A stretch of 64,000 bases of DNA from Hypericum androsaemum (GCA_963995505.1 OZ023192.1:10461001-10525000); one strand, 5' to 3'; counted from the stretch's first letter, positions 11,858 to 23,100 are shown. The notes: generated by a model from the letters alone, not told the origin. Numbers and translations are program-made.

Positions 11858-14800
11858 TCAGAATTCGCTACCCCGGGAAGAAGTTGTGTCGAATTGTGAA
11901 ATCAAATCATTTGCAATCTGAATTAAGCCTCTCAAGTCATTGACCCCCAACTCAAGGCAGTCCCCCAAAAGATTGCGTTCCGCCACTTCTATCCGAACTG
12001 TCTCAATTACTTCTTTCAAAGGTCCCTGCAAATGCCAAATATCCAATGTTTTACACATATAATCAGTTTTCTGTCCTTTTATTTTTTCCCTTTTATTTTT
12101 TAAAGAATTACAAATTGTAGCAAACGAGTTTACCTTGATAAGATTGCTTTCCACCACTTTTATCCGAACCGTCTCGATTACATCTTTCAAAGGTCCCTGC
12201 AAATTCCAAATATCCAATGTTTTACACACATAATCAGTTTTCTGTCCTTTTGTTTTTTCCCTTTTATTTTTTAAAGAATTACAAATTGTAGCAAACGAGT
12301 TTACCTTGATAAGATTGCCTTCCACCACTTTTATCCGAACCGTCTCAATTACTTCTTTCAAAGGTCCCTGCAAATTCCAAATATCCAATGTTTTACACAC
12401 ATAATCAGTTTTCTGTCCTTTTATTTTTTCCCTTTTGTTATTTAAAGAATTACAAATTGTAGCAAACGAGTTTACCTTGATAAGATTGCCTTCCACCACT
12501 TTTATCCGAACAATCTCAATTACTTCTTTCAAAGGTCCCTGCAAATTCCAAATATCCAATGTTTTACACACATAATCAGTTTTCTATCCTTTTGTTTTTT
12601 CCTTTTATTTTTTTAAAGAATTACAAATTGTAGCAAACGAGTTTACCTTGATAAGATTGCCTTCCACCACTTTTATCCGAACCGTCTCAATTACTTCTTT
12701 CAAAGGTCCCTGCAAATGCCAAATATCCAATGTTTTACACATATAATCAGTTTTCTGTCCTTTTGTTTTTTTCCTTTTATTTTTTAAAGAATTACAAATT
12801 GTAGCAAACGAGTTTACCTTGATAAGATTGCATTCCATCACTTTTATCCGAACCGTCTCAATTACTTCTTTCAAAGGTCCCTGCAAATTCCAAATATCCA
12901 ATGTTTTACACACATAATCAGTTTTCTGTCCTTTTGTTTTTTCCCTTTTGTTTTTTAAAGAATTACAAATTGTAGCAAACGAGTTTACCTTGATAAGATT
13001 GCCTTCCACCACTTTTATCCGAACAGTCTCAATTACTTCTTTCAAAGGTCCCTGGAAATTCCAAATATCCAATGTTTTACACACATAATCAGTTTTCTGT
13101 CCTTTTATTTTTTAAAGAATTACAAATTGTAGCAAACGAGTTTACTTTGATAAGATTGCCTTCCACCACTTTTATCCGAATAGTCTCAATTACTTCTTTC
13201 AAAGGTCCCTGCAAATTTCAAATATCCAATGTTTTACACACATAATCAGTTTTCTGTCCTTTTGTTTTTTCCCTTTTGTTTTTTAAAGAATTACAAATTG
13301 TAGCAAACGAGTTTACCTTGATAAGATTGCCTTCCACCACTTTTATCCGAACAGTCTCAATTACTTCTTTCAAAGGTCCCTGCAAATTTCAAATATCCAA
13401 TGTTTTACACACATAATCAGTTTTCTGTCCTTTTATTTTTTTCCTTTTGTTTTTTAAAGAATTACAAATTGTAGCAAACGACTTTACTTTGATAAGATTG
13501 CCTTCCACCACTTTTATCCGAACCATCTCAATTACTTCTTTCAAAGGTCCCTGCAAATGCCAAATATCCAATATTTTACACAAGATTTTTAAAAATGATC
13601 CAGAGAGCGACCTGATCTTACCTCCGAGTTACGGCCGGATCGATCTGACCCGTTGGAATACCAGTCAGACCGATACTTTTTTATATCTAAAAAATATATT
13701 TTTATTAATATTTTAATTACACATACCCTACTACCAGTCTTATACCTCGGTTACTCTTTTCAAAAAAATATTAGGTACAACTTTTTTTCCCTTTTTTGAC
13801 CCACCGTAACCTTGAAATCTTAAATAAAAAGAAAACTCCACCAAAATCAAAAACCCGTATCGGAAAAATCATGATTTTTTGACCCACTATCAAGAAAGCC
13901 CTCTTTTTTTGTTAAACCTTATCAACCAAAAAATACGGGGTAAAAAATTTGGTGGAATCACAAGGTCCGATTATTTTTTAGGCGGTTCGTAAAGTTGGCA
14001 GTTTTTTGACCAAACCGTACACTATTCGTACTAAATCATGGTCCGACTGGTCAGACAACCGTTAGACCACGTATTTTAAAACCTTGGTTTTACATACATA
14101 ATCAGTTTTCTGTCCTTAAAATAAAAATAAAAATTTTTCCCTTTTGTTTTTAAAGAATTACAAATTGTAGCAAACGAGTTTACCTTGATAAAATTGCCTT
14201 CCAACACTTCTATCGGAACCGTCTCAATTACTTCTTTCAAAGGTCCCTGCAAATACCAAATATCCAATGTTTTACACACACAATCAATTTTCTGTCCTTA
14301 AAATAAAAACAAATATTTTTCCCTTTTATTTTTTAAAGAATTACAAATTGTAGCAAACGACTTTACCTTGATAAGTCAGAAGAGTTTATATATAATATCT
14401 CTTCTGGAAAAAAAATGTATGCTTAATTATAAATACAGTTTTAAGTGTTTTTATTTGTTAACTAATCAACAAGCCCATTTCCGATCTATGCCACGTAAAT
14501 GCCACATAATCTAGAAATTTCTAGAAACACTCTTTTAGGAGGCAGTGGCCGGAGATAAACACAATATGAGTTGTTGGAATTTCTAAATTATAGGGTGCAA
14601 AATGTCTGCAGGTAAGTTTATTTAACTCAGATTTTTTATAGTTTGGTTTTAATTTTTTTTTTAAAGGTAAACAGAAAATTTGTACATGCCTTGTGCCTAC
14701 GTACATATTAATTTTAATTTAATTATCATTTAAATTGATTATGAAGTGCAAAAATGTCTTTTCCTAATTTATATCAATAATTTTACATAGAAAATTGTAA

Positions 14801-15348
14801 TGTGAAATAAATTCACTACAATCAAAGCAAAATCAAGAGGAAGTGTGGAAACAAATAGACCGTACCGATCGGAGAAACACGTGGAGAAGCCGCATCAAGG
14901 CCGATTTGGAAACCCTAAAGACATTCCCGAAATTTCGCGAGGCCGGAGCTCCTCGTTCCACGTCCGAGCCCGCGCGCGTGAACTCACTCAAAGCCCTGTC
15001 CAACTCGTTCAACTCCTCGGAGACGACGCCGTACAGCTCCGGCCGGTCGAAATCCTCACTCCACGCGTAGTTCTTAGCGTAGTCCCACCCGAACGACCAA
15101 GCGAGCCGCCAGAGACACGGCCCGGAGGCCCACTCGAGCTTGTCGGCGAGGAGTCTGGCGCGGGAGGCCCCGGCGGAGTCGCCACGCGCCGCACGGAGGG
15201 TGGAGACGCGCTTGAGAAGGGTCTGAGAGAGGGAGATGGCGCTCCGGTAGCTGGAGAACGGGAAGGAGAAGGAGTGAACGGGGTTGGCGGTGAGGAGGAG
15301 GAGGATCGCGAGGAGGGTGAAGGGGAAGGGTGGTTTAAGCTGGGCCAT
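11858..15348 (-). CDS. small secreted or membrane plant protein of unknown function, with tandem mini-exons
   Basis: Exon 1 is 15348-14866: 161 codons, phase 0, donor TCG|GTACGG. It begins MAQLKPPFPF with a signal peptide (about residues 1-26, LLAILLLLTANPVHS) followed by a conserved-looking region rich in W and Y. It ends SALMRLLHVFLRS. The terminal exon is 12025-11858 (acceptor TTTGCAG|GGACC; 55 codons and a stop; GPLKEVIETVRIEV...DLRGLIQIANDL). The two join in frame to 216 aa, which I take as the basal product. Between them lie ten 63-bp copies of the start of the terminal exon, each with acceptor and donor, and all open and phase 0. Including them would add 21 aa per copy, up to 426 aa. 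The start is chosen for the signal peptide, the ATCCATGGC context and the TATA box just upstream. Function unknown. The exon 1/terminal exon pair is well supported; use of the cassettes is inference. Confidence 0.72.
12026..14376 (-). repeat. 171-bp tandem array of intron plus mini-exon units
   Basis: The AGGTCCCTGC anchor (plus strand GGTCCC) occurs at 12021, 12192, 12363, 12534, 12705, 12876, 13047, 13204, 13375, 13546 and 14242. Spacing is exactly 171 bp except for one 157-bp unit and the unit split by the insertion at 13582-14087. Each unit on the minus strand is a 108-bp intron-like part (GTAAACTCG...TTTGCAG) followed by a 63-bp exon-like part. Cassettes: 12134-12196, 12305-12367, 12476-12538, 12647-12709, 12818-12880, 12989-13051, 13146-13208, 13317-13379, 13488-13550 and 14184-14246. 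All ten translate without a stop as variants of GPLKEVIETVRI...EGNLIK. The most upstream, partial unit ends at about 14376 with CTTATCAAG, which suggests that the donor side came from the original intron. Confidence 0.93.
13582..14087. mobile_element. hAT-like non-autonomous element (506 bp) inside the 171-bp array
   Basis: It interrupts one 171-bp unit. The flanks are TTTTACAC (13574-13581) and TTTTACAT (14088-14095): 8 bp with one mismatch, matching uninterrupted units (TTTTACACACATAATC). The termini are roughly inverted (AAGATTTTTAAAA and, on the other strand, CCAAGGTTTTAAAA). An 8-bp duplication and short TIRs fit a hAT MITE. No coding is seen. The similar end motif (CATTTTAAAACTATG) and GGTCGGTTCAAC-like interior near 30960-31350 suggest a related family. 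Confidence 0.6.
14377..14832. other. intron 1 of the small secreted-protein gene (upstream part)
   Basis: AT-rich sequence between exon 1 and the repeat array. No further feature recognised. Confidence 0.5.
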
Positions 15349-15388
15349 GGATTTTAAGCGAAGCAAGAAGAAGATTGGGTTTATTAGG

Positions 15389-15397
15389 CTATATAAG
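15389..15397 (-). promoter_or_regulatory. TATA box of the small secreted-protein gene
   Basis: The minus strand reads CTTATATAG about 45 bp upstream of the ATG at 15348. A CT-rich leader (CTTCTTCTTGCTTCGC) lies between them, as expected of a short plant 5' UTR. Confidence 0.5.
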
Positions 15398-15989
15398 TTT
15401 TTTTTATTTGAAGCACCGAGAATAATAACCAGAATGATTAATATTTTTTTTGGGTCAAGAGAATGATTAATATTAGCATCACCAAGAAGTGCAAGCTTTT
15501 TAAAAAGAAGGGGTGGGAGTGGAGGAATATGGTAGAAAGAAATTGCTTTTTTTTTTTTTGATGATGAATGATAGAAAGAAATTGCTTGGGAGCCAAGGAA
15601 TACCCAACTTTTAAAAAAGTTAGCACACTTATCGAAAAGAAAACTGATTATTCTGAAAGATAAGTGTGCTAACTTTTGAGCGGGAGTAGGGCTCAAAAGT
15701 TACAGTGTGCTAACTTTTTACGAATATAAAGCTAGTTCGAAGCAATTGGTTGGGACTTGGTTAGGAGTGGAGGAATATGAAAGAAAGAAAACATCAACGA
15801 CTATTTGCTCTGAAAATATAAGGAAGAGGTTGGGCGGAAAGTGACCAAGTTCAACTTTTGATTGCGAAAAAAAAATACTTATGAAAATATGATAGAAAGA
15901 AAACAGTAAGCAGAGTAAAAATCACTTTTTTCTTGTTTTGAATGGAATAATGGAGCAAGAAAATTATGTTTCTCCAGCCAATGCGGAGG
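15398..15989. other. intergenic, upstream of the small secreted-protein gene
   Basis: AT-rich promoter-side sequence. It contains the hairpin listed separately and a third copy of its arm (GTGTGCTAACTTTTTA near 15703-15720). Nothing coding is recognised. Confidence 0.5.
15615..15677. repeat. perfect 19-bp inverted repeat (hairpin)
   Basis: AAAAGTTAGCACACTTATC (15615-15633) is followed 25 bp later by its exact reverse complement (15659-15677). The segment lies about 270 bp upstream of the start of the minus-strand gene. Confidence 0.85.
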
Positions 15990-16260
15990 TGAGCTTACTT
16001 GCTTTTTTAGCTCAGTCAGTTAGTGTCATTTACATTTTTGCCCTTCCCTTGTTGTTATAATTTATAGACTAGATGATGTGTCACTATATAAGGGGGTCCA
16101 GCTGCATAGAGAACTAACTTTTCAGCCACGTAGTAACAAACTTGATTTTCTCTCTCCGATTAAGCATCATCTTCTTCGTGCGAGTAACCTTTTTTTTTCC
16201 CTCTTAGTCCTAATTCATCAAATCTAGGTCAAATTCATCAAATCTAGGTCAAATTCATCA

Positions 16261-16272
16261 TGGTATCAGAGC
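16261..16272 (+). promoter_or_regulatory. primer binding site for initiator tRNA-Met
   Basis: Exact TGGTATCAGAGC immediately after the LTR, the canonical plant copia primer site. Confidence 0.85.
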
Positions 16273-16343
16273 TAAAGGCGCGAATAAAGCTTGTTAGCTA
16301 GCACAGATCTCACTATTTTCTTGATTACTTCAAGGTCTGTTCA

Positions 16344-17046
16344 ATGGCGGACAATGCGATGGTCACGTACCAAACGAAGCGAATCATTTCTTTCCTTGTT
16401 CCAATGAGTCCCCGAGGACGCTCGTCTTGGTTACCCCGCTCCTGAATGGAAGTATACAGTAATAAGCTTGGATTCATCGATGGATCAATTCATATGCCAA
16501 CTATTGATGATCCCAAGTATCTAAGCTGGAATCGTTGTAATACGATGGTGATAAGCTGGTTTTCTCGCCCTGTCGAGCCGAGCATTTCATAAAGTGTTCT
16601 CTGGTATGAATCAACAGCAGTAGTTTGCAAAACCTAAAGTATCGCTTCGGGCGAGGACGCAGCTCTTTAGAGACAAACCTACAATATCAGGCAATGTACT
16701 TTTAAGTCTAAATGATTACTATATTTTGTTTCAGATTTTATGGGAGCAGTTAAGAGTTGTTACTAACTGTAAATGTTTGAATACTGCGAATGGGGGAATT
16801 TGTGGTGATAAATGTGAGGTTGCTGTCTGTAGCAATGAGATCATACTTAGAAGAAAATCAAGTGATGAAGTTCTTGCGAGGACTGAATGACTGTTATAAT
16901 GGAATGAGATCACAAGTTTTGATGTTAGATCCCCTGCCTCCAATTTCTCGTGTTTTGTCTATGGCTAGTGAACTTGAGATGCAGCTTTCACACCGCATTA
17001 TGGAAGCTGCAATTCAAGGTCTTATGGTGGTCCACGATCATATAAC
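16344..17046 (+). pseudogene. copia gag fragment
   Basis: Starts at ATG 16344 (MADNAMVTYQTK). A decayed core follows (NKLGFIDGSI, YLSWNRCNTMVISW, about 16455-16560). The open segment from 16790 has YLEENQVMKFLRGLNDCYNGMRSQ, typical of UBN2-type gag. It breaks off at 17046, where the nested element starts, and pol resumes after 20936. Confidence 0.75.
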
Positions 17047-17564
17047 CGTTGGAAAAATTGAGCATGCGAGTAAAATGATAATTCAAAGGGAATTCTAATG
17101 GGCATAAAGAATTTGAGTGATTAATGTGAGATGTTACAATTTTGTAACAATTCACATTAAAAATCTAAATTAAAATGGATATTTATTTGAGAAAAATTAT
17201 TCATTATTTTTAGGCTTTGTAACATTCATAATTTATTTAAAAATTTATGGCATTCCAAATTTATTGAATAAATTAAATCATAGATCACACAATTAAATTG
17301 TGTAAATGTCCATATTTATTTTGCCCTTTGAATATTTGCTATATAAGAAGAAGATTATCCTTCTTTTGTGAGGGGATGAACCATTTTTTGGGTGAAATCC
17401 TTAGCTCAAATTTTCCTTTACGAGTTGTTCACAATTGTCCACTTTAGTCACCCAAGTTATCTTAGAAGAATTTATTTTATCTCAGAAGAATTGGTTCTTA
17501 AGAACATTATTTTCTACGCAATTCAGATTAGCTTTTTCATTCTCTCCCACCAGATTATCCAACA
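17047..17564 (+). repeat. 5' LTR of the nested element
   Basis: Starts CGTTGGAAAAATT and ends CCAACA. It aligns with 20389-20931 along its length, including AATTCAAAGGGAATTC and CATGGCATTCCAAATTTATT-like blocks. It contains a TATA region (GCTATATAAGAAG near 17338). Confidence 0.82.
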
Positions 17565-20388
17565 ATCTTAAGAACCAATTTCAGAAATTTTAGTTACCTC
17601 AGACATCGGGGTGAGGCTGTGTTGAGAGGGATGATCATGAGGTTTGGCTCAGCGTACTTCATGGAAGATGGCATTACATCGTAGCATTGCGGTATCGTAG
17701 CTCACGGGTGAAATATTGTCGACATAGATCTGTTTCCCCACAACAGGTTCCTCTTTTATGCCATTTATTTAGTACGTGGTATTGGCTGTTTGATGTCTCT
17801 CGACTCTTGATTGTTTATTGATTAATATTGTCATATCACATATTTGGTTGATTGGTTAGACATGTGAAGCTCTTGAAATTGAAGCTTTATTAATGGGAAA
17901 TTGTTCGAATATGGCCAACGTACTAAAATAAAGTAAAACAGAATAAGGACACGTTTGAAAAAAAAATGCCTTCATACTTAATTCGTGTCCAATGGTACGG
18001 TTCACATGTGTTGTTCCACGAGTTTATGATTTGGGAATTGTGCATGAAAAAATAAGATCAAAAGGTGTTGTTTTATTCATTGGGGCTTGAATGATTCAGG
18101 CTAGGAGCATGTATATCTTATGATTTGGGATTAATGTTTTCTTTTGTTTGAAAAGTTTTCTATTGAGATGAAGAATTTATGACGACAGATTTTTATCAAA
18201 GTGGTCTCATCCAGGTACGCAATATCTTTACATAATTTGATGTGAAAATTGATTGAGAATCTTACTTGTAAAGTCATCTCATGCATCTAGACAAAAATGG
18301 AAGTATTGAGCCTTGTTTTAATTCTATTAGATTGTGATTATTTTGTTGGGAACTAGAGATAAGATAGAATATTTGATAGACGATTGCCTATAATCACTGG
18401 CTTGTGAACGGTATTAAAGTGATCAATTGAAAAAAAAAATTGTTTGTCGAAAATCGTCTGGATAATAAGATCATTGGTAGAGAAGTGGAAGTAAATATTA
18501 AGGTTGCGAGTTGTTAATGGCATAGTGAATAGCTAATCGTAACAATGAGGATCGTAACCATGATAATATAATAACGGTTACATTATATATTAGCCTTAAG
18601 TGCATGTTTTTGTCGTAAAATTAAATTAAGGTGGTCTTAAGAAAAACTATTGTTGTTCTTGATCAAGGATACTGTCCAAGGCAAGAACGTGAGGAAATTC
18701 GAATAGCAACTTTAGCTGGCTTTTATATCGAACATGTGGAATGCGCCTGGGTTTGGGTTAAGTTTCTTTGTGAGTAAGTAACCTGTGAAGAAATTTAAGA
18801 GTCCTGAAGGACCTATGTGATTCAGTGACTGCTTTTGTGATAGTTGATTAGTTAGTGAAAATTTTCACATGATGATACTAAAATATGGACGAGGCCTTTT
18901 GTCCCTTGATAACGGCTTAGGCCATTTATATTTGTTTTTGGGTGTTATTGTGGCTGTCTAATTACTAGTTAGGCGAAAGAGTGTAGTGGTCATTATATAT
19001 ATCTATAAAACCGTTGCATACGGTGAATTAAATTTTGAAATGCGTGTCTTCATTTGACAGCTTTGTTGCATGCTATTGTTTGTCTTTAGCAACAGTTATA
19101 AGAAACGGAAGCTAAACTTTTAAGGAAAATGAGACCATGAGATTTTTAATCTGTTTAATTGGCTAGTAACCAGCTTAGATTTAACGCTATGTAGATGAGC
19201 TAACGCATTTGAGTTTATATTCTGGTGCTATAATATCGTCACCTGTATGTTGGTCACTCCGTGCTGCACTACAACCATGATTAAGAAGATTAATATGTCT
19301 TCCTAATTGAGATTATGAATGTCTTGAAATAGTGGGGGCTAAATAAGCCCATTATTGGCAATATAATTGCTTCAATATCTTTTTGAGAATTTCACGTGAT
19401 GATCGTAATTTTGAGACATTCTATTAAAAATAGAGAGTTACGTTCATATTTAGAAGAAGTGAAGATTGAAAATATATGTTCATTGTCCTAATATTTAATA
19501 TTTAAGATGAACTTGAATAATTAAATATTGAGAGATATCATATAGTATCAGTTATTATGGTTATCCATTGTATTGAGAAAATACAATGATGATTATTAAA
19601 TTTAATATTCAAATGAGATAAATAACTAATGGTTATGTAGTCACCTTAGTGGTGCTATGGTTGTGTGGAGATTGACTAATGAAACTATAATAGCAAAAAT
19701 TACTATGAAGTAAGAAGCTTATATAGATCTAGAGTTGATCATTAATAAACTCGAGTAGTTAATATAATTTTTTGGGAACAAAGTCAATATTGTTAATGTT
19801 GATATTTTGAGGTTACCAAGTGGTTACTATGAAGTAAGAGATTATTATGATTGAAAATTTATTGACGAATATTCCTCTAGGAATATTGCCGACACTATTA
19901 GTGTTGATGAATTGATATAGCCAATAAAAGGCAATAACCAAAGCTTAAAATAAAGCTTTCAATGGTGAAACTAATATATTTGGTTAATATATTATGTGGT
20001 TGCGCAGCTACGAGAGATGGAATAATATCCATAGAGTATGTGAAGTAAGAATAGACTTATCAATCCTCTGAAATAATATTTGTGTAGAAGGATCACATAT
20101 GATACATCGAGGAGAATAGGACTCAAGCCTAATTACTAGATTAACGGTGATGGCAAACCAACCTTTGTGATTAGAAATCTCATTAAGAAACTTTATATGG
20201 GTAACAACAAGTCACGAGTTAATCACTCTAGTACTATTTTAGTCCATTCCTATGGTGTGTGTGAAAGAGTACTAAATTGTACTTTGGTAGACTAAACTTA
20301 AAGCTTTTAATGAATCTCATAGTCCTAAAAGTATTTCAAATTTTTTCGCTATGTATAGCAGTGAAAAATATTTGAAATAGTGGCGGAT
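17565..20388 (+). pseudogene. interior of nested element, almost fully decayed
   Basis: 2.8 kb without a long open frame. Only a trace of copia RNase H is readable, with stops, at about 19630-19940. Nothing else is supportable. Confidence 0.4.
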
Positions 20389-20931
20389 GGTTGGAAAAAT
20401 TAAGCAAAACTTGTGAGCAAAATGAAAATTCAAAGGGAATTCTAATGGGCATAAAGAATTTGAGTGATTAATGTGAAAAAAAATCATTCATTATTTGTAA
20501 CAATCCATATTAAAAAATCCAAATTAAAATGGACATTTATTTGAGAAAAATTATTCATCATTTCTAGGCTTTGTAACATTCATCATTTATTTAAAAATTC
20601 ATGGCATTCCAAATTTATTGTATAAATTAAATCATATGTTACACAATTAAATTGTGTAAATGCCTTTTTTTTCCTTTGAATATTTGCTATATAAGAAGGT
20701 TATTCTTCTTTTGTGAAGGGATAAACCATTTTTTGGGTGAAACCCTTATCTTAATTTTCCCTTTTCGAGTTGCTCACAATTGGCCTTGTTAGTTTAGTCA
20801 CCTAAGTTATCTTGGAAGAATACATTTTATCTCTGCAGAACTGGCACCCTTGGTGAATTGGTTCTTAAGTACATCATTTTCTATGCAACTCGGATAAGTT
20901 TTTTCATTCTCTCCCACCATATTATCCAACA
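20389..20931 (+). repeat. 3' LTR of the nested element
   Basis: Preceded by a short purine-rich stretch (TGGCGGATGG). It differs from the 5' copy by several small indels, for example AAAACTT near 20406, and by a deletion of the first TGTTACAATTTTG block. These suggest an old insertion. Confidence 0.8.
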
Positions 20932-20936
20932 ATAAC

Positions 20937-22330
20937 TCTAGTTCTTCATTTTCAAATTAGATGATGTCACTTCCTTCGTAATATGAACCACCTAGTGCAA
21001 TGAATTTATCACATAAGCTATATAGAATGAATTTGACAGTTGAACAGGAGCATAATGTCATGAGTTTACCCCAGTAATCCTCACTTGGCCTTGTCACTCC
21101 TCTAGTTCATCCAACTTTAGTGCCTGGTCCTCCAATGTCCACCATTCCTCAACCATCTTCCTCTTCTTTTCGTATGTCTGGAAACTTTACTCTTTCTGTC
21201 CGTGCTCATAAATTGTCTTTGTCTACTCGTAGTTAGATCATTGAATCTTGTGTATAGATCATGAGCATGTTCTTTAAATCATTTAATTTGTGTCTCTTCC
21301 TTGTCTAATATCTTGATTTTTCTCTATAATGGACACCGAGTGTCTGTTAGTCGCATAGGTGATGTTCAAGTCGGCAATCTGCTCCTTAGTAATGTTCTTT
21401 ATGTTCCTGAATTCTATTTCAACCTAGTTTCAATTAGCAAACTCCTTAGGAATCCATCATATATTGTTACTTTTATTGAGAATGTATGTGATATTCAGGA
21501 CCATATCCATATGAAGGTGATTGGCAAGGCTGAGAAACAAGGTGGCCTCTTTATTTAGCAGCTGAATCATGAAGCAGTTTCTAAACCTACCTTACTTGTT
21601 ATAATAAACTTTGTCTCCAAGATAGTAGACGTATGACACTATCGACTTAGACATGTACTTAAACATAAACTACAACTCTTTAGGATCATTGAACCTAGAA
21701 TAAATGTGGACATTTTCTCATATTGTGAATCTTGCAATTTGGCAAAACATAAATGATTAGCATTTTCTTTGAGTAATTCTTCATGTGCTGCCTATTTTTG
21801 TCTGGTTCACATGGATATATGGGAAAGATATCATGTTCCTTCCCTTGATAGTTATGAATACTTCCTTACCATACTTTGATGATCACAGCAAATCTGTTAG
21901 GATATATTTACTGCATAATAAGGCACAAGTTAGATCTTGCACTGAGCACTTTTACAACTTGATAATTGCTCAATTTGGAGTTAAGATCAAAGTCATTCAT
22001 TAAGATGGAGGAAAATAATTCCTACTGACAGATTTCTTCTTAAGAAAAGGGATTGTTCCTGAGATTTCATGTGTTCACACACCCCAACATAATGGGAGGG
22101 TTGAGAGGAAACTCTAACACCTTCTAAATATACCTCATTCTTTGATATTTCATGTCCATTTATCTCTTGTCTTTTTGAATGATGTCATTCTCCAAGCAAC
22201 TTATTTGATTAATAAAACCCCCACACCTGTTCTTAGCAACAAAATAACTTATGAAATACTTTAGCACAAAGCTCATATCCTTTACAACCTCATAATTTTT
22301 TGTTACCTCTGTTATGCCTCTAATATAGCA
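20937..22330 (+). pseudogene. copia protease-integrase remnant (outer plus element)
   Basis: Resumes the outer element after the nested insertion. The readable parts are a protease/GAG-pre-integrase stretch (21301-21558, VGNLLLSNVLYVPEFYFNLV), a zinc-finger-like piece (CESCNLAKHK, about 21724-21755) and an integrase core (about 21785-22120, DDHSKSVRIYLL, then HTPQHNGRVERK). Many stops are present. Confidence 0.75.
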
Positions 22331-22334
22331 ACTA

Positions 22335-23100
22335 CTATTAGAAAATGGAAGAAAAAGCCTTCAATGTCCAACATTGGAATGAAAATAATATTTCTAGTAA
22401 TAGACGAAACAAAATAACAATTATTAAGTTCTAATTTATACTCACTGGGTAAGTCTATACTATATGTCTCTATACGCTCAGCAGCAACTCGTGCTCCATT
22501 TTCCACGCATAGGGTGATCTCATCCGGTCCAACAACCCTACTGTCTTTGAGGCCCTCTACATTCGTACAAATGTGTGAGCCACATGCGGTATCTAATACC
22601 CAACAGTCAGATCTATTAGTGGACATGTTTATCTCAATAACAAACATACCTGTTTCGGAGCTAGAGATACCTAGTGCCTTGTTCTCAGCAGCCAAAACTT
22701 TGTAGTCTCTCTTCCAGTGCCCCCTCTTCTTGCCGTGGAGGCACACATTCTTGTCTACTCACCTTTTCTTTTAAATACCACCCTTAGGTTTAAGGAACTT
22801 GGACTTAGAACTATTCTTAGTCTCGTTCTTCTGTTTCCTTTTGCCTTTAAATGCAGAACCAGAAGAGGAGCCCACCATGAGCACGTTCTTTTCCTTTGAA
22901 GTAGTACCTTCAAAATCTTAAGCATGTTATGCAACACAATACACTGTGCCTGCTTTGCATCATCCTGATGTTTTTTCTGAGCCTCTACGTCAAACGTAGA
23001 AAGTTCAGAAGAACTAGCCGCAGGGATAACAGGGATGGGCGTGTCCAACACGTATTCAATCATTTGTTGCCTTAGTACTAAACGCATGTTTTGGTGTCAA
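22335..23100 (-). pseudogene. copia gag-protease remnant (minus)
   Basis: Two minus-strand frames. The 23087-22755 frame has RQQMIEYVLDTPIPVIPAA, gag N-terminal in type. The 22746-22312 frame has a knuckle-like HWKRDYKVL and a protease signature CWVLDTACGSHICTN, with an active-site DTA in place of the usual DTG. Decayed, with frameshifts between them. Confidence 0.75.

Larger units (their letters stand above)
17047..20931 (+). mobile_element. nested LTR retrotransposon, degenerate copia type
   Basis: The LTRs are 17047-17564 and about 20389-20931, both ending TTATCCAACA. The insertion is flanked by a perfect 5-bp duplication, ATAAC (17042-17046 and 20932-20936), inside the gag-pol of the outer copia element. 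The 2.8-kb interior has no long frame. A decayed plus-strand RNase H trace is readable near 19630-19740 (GYVVT...ETIIAK), which points to copia and to plus orientation. Confidence 0.82.
15990..22330 (+). mobile_element. truncated Ty1/copia element (plus), interrupted by a younger LTR element
   Basis: The 5' LTR start is uncertain (about 15990-16020). A TATA box (CTATATAAGG) lies at 16083-16092 and the LTR ends just before the tRNA-iMet-type primer site TGGTATCAGAGC at 16261-16272. A 22-bp repeat (AATTCATCAAATCTAGGTCA) precedes the primer site. The internal region is gag, then after the nested insertion (17047-20931) protease and integrase remnants. It ends near 22330 inside an integrase/RT linker (FCYLCYAS), where it abuts a minus-strand copia element. 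No 3' LTR was found. Confidence 0.75.

Noticed and set aside
11858..12571. Separate 237-aa intronless gene
   Set aside because: The frame is open only because the intron-like parts have no stops. Strong splice signals and the match to exon 1 make the spliced model better.
12026..13590. 171-bp tandem repeat as a centromeric-type satellite
   Set aside because: The array has only about ten units, carries splice signals and open frames, and lies inside a gene whose terminal exon is the same sequence. A satellite does not explain this.
12026..14376. CRISPR array
   Set aside because: Units are 171 bp and similar over their full length, with no short repeat/unique spacer alternation. The host is a plant.
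15349..15696. N-terminal extension of the small secreted-protein gene (start at 15696)
   Set aside because: The extension is low-complexity and crosses the hairpin. The start at 15348 is followed by a good signal peptide and preceded by a TATA box.
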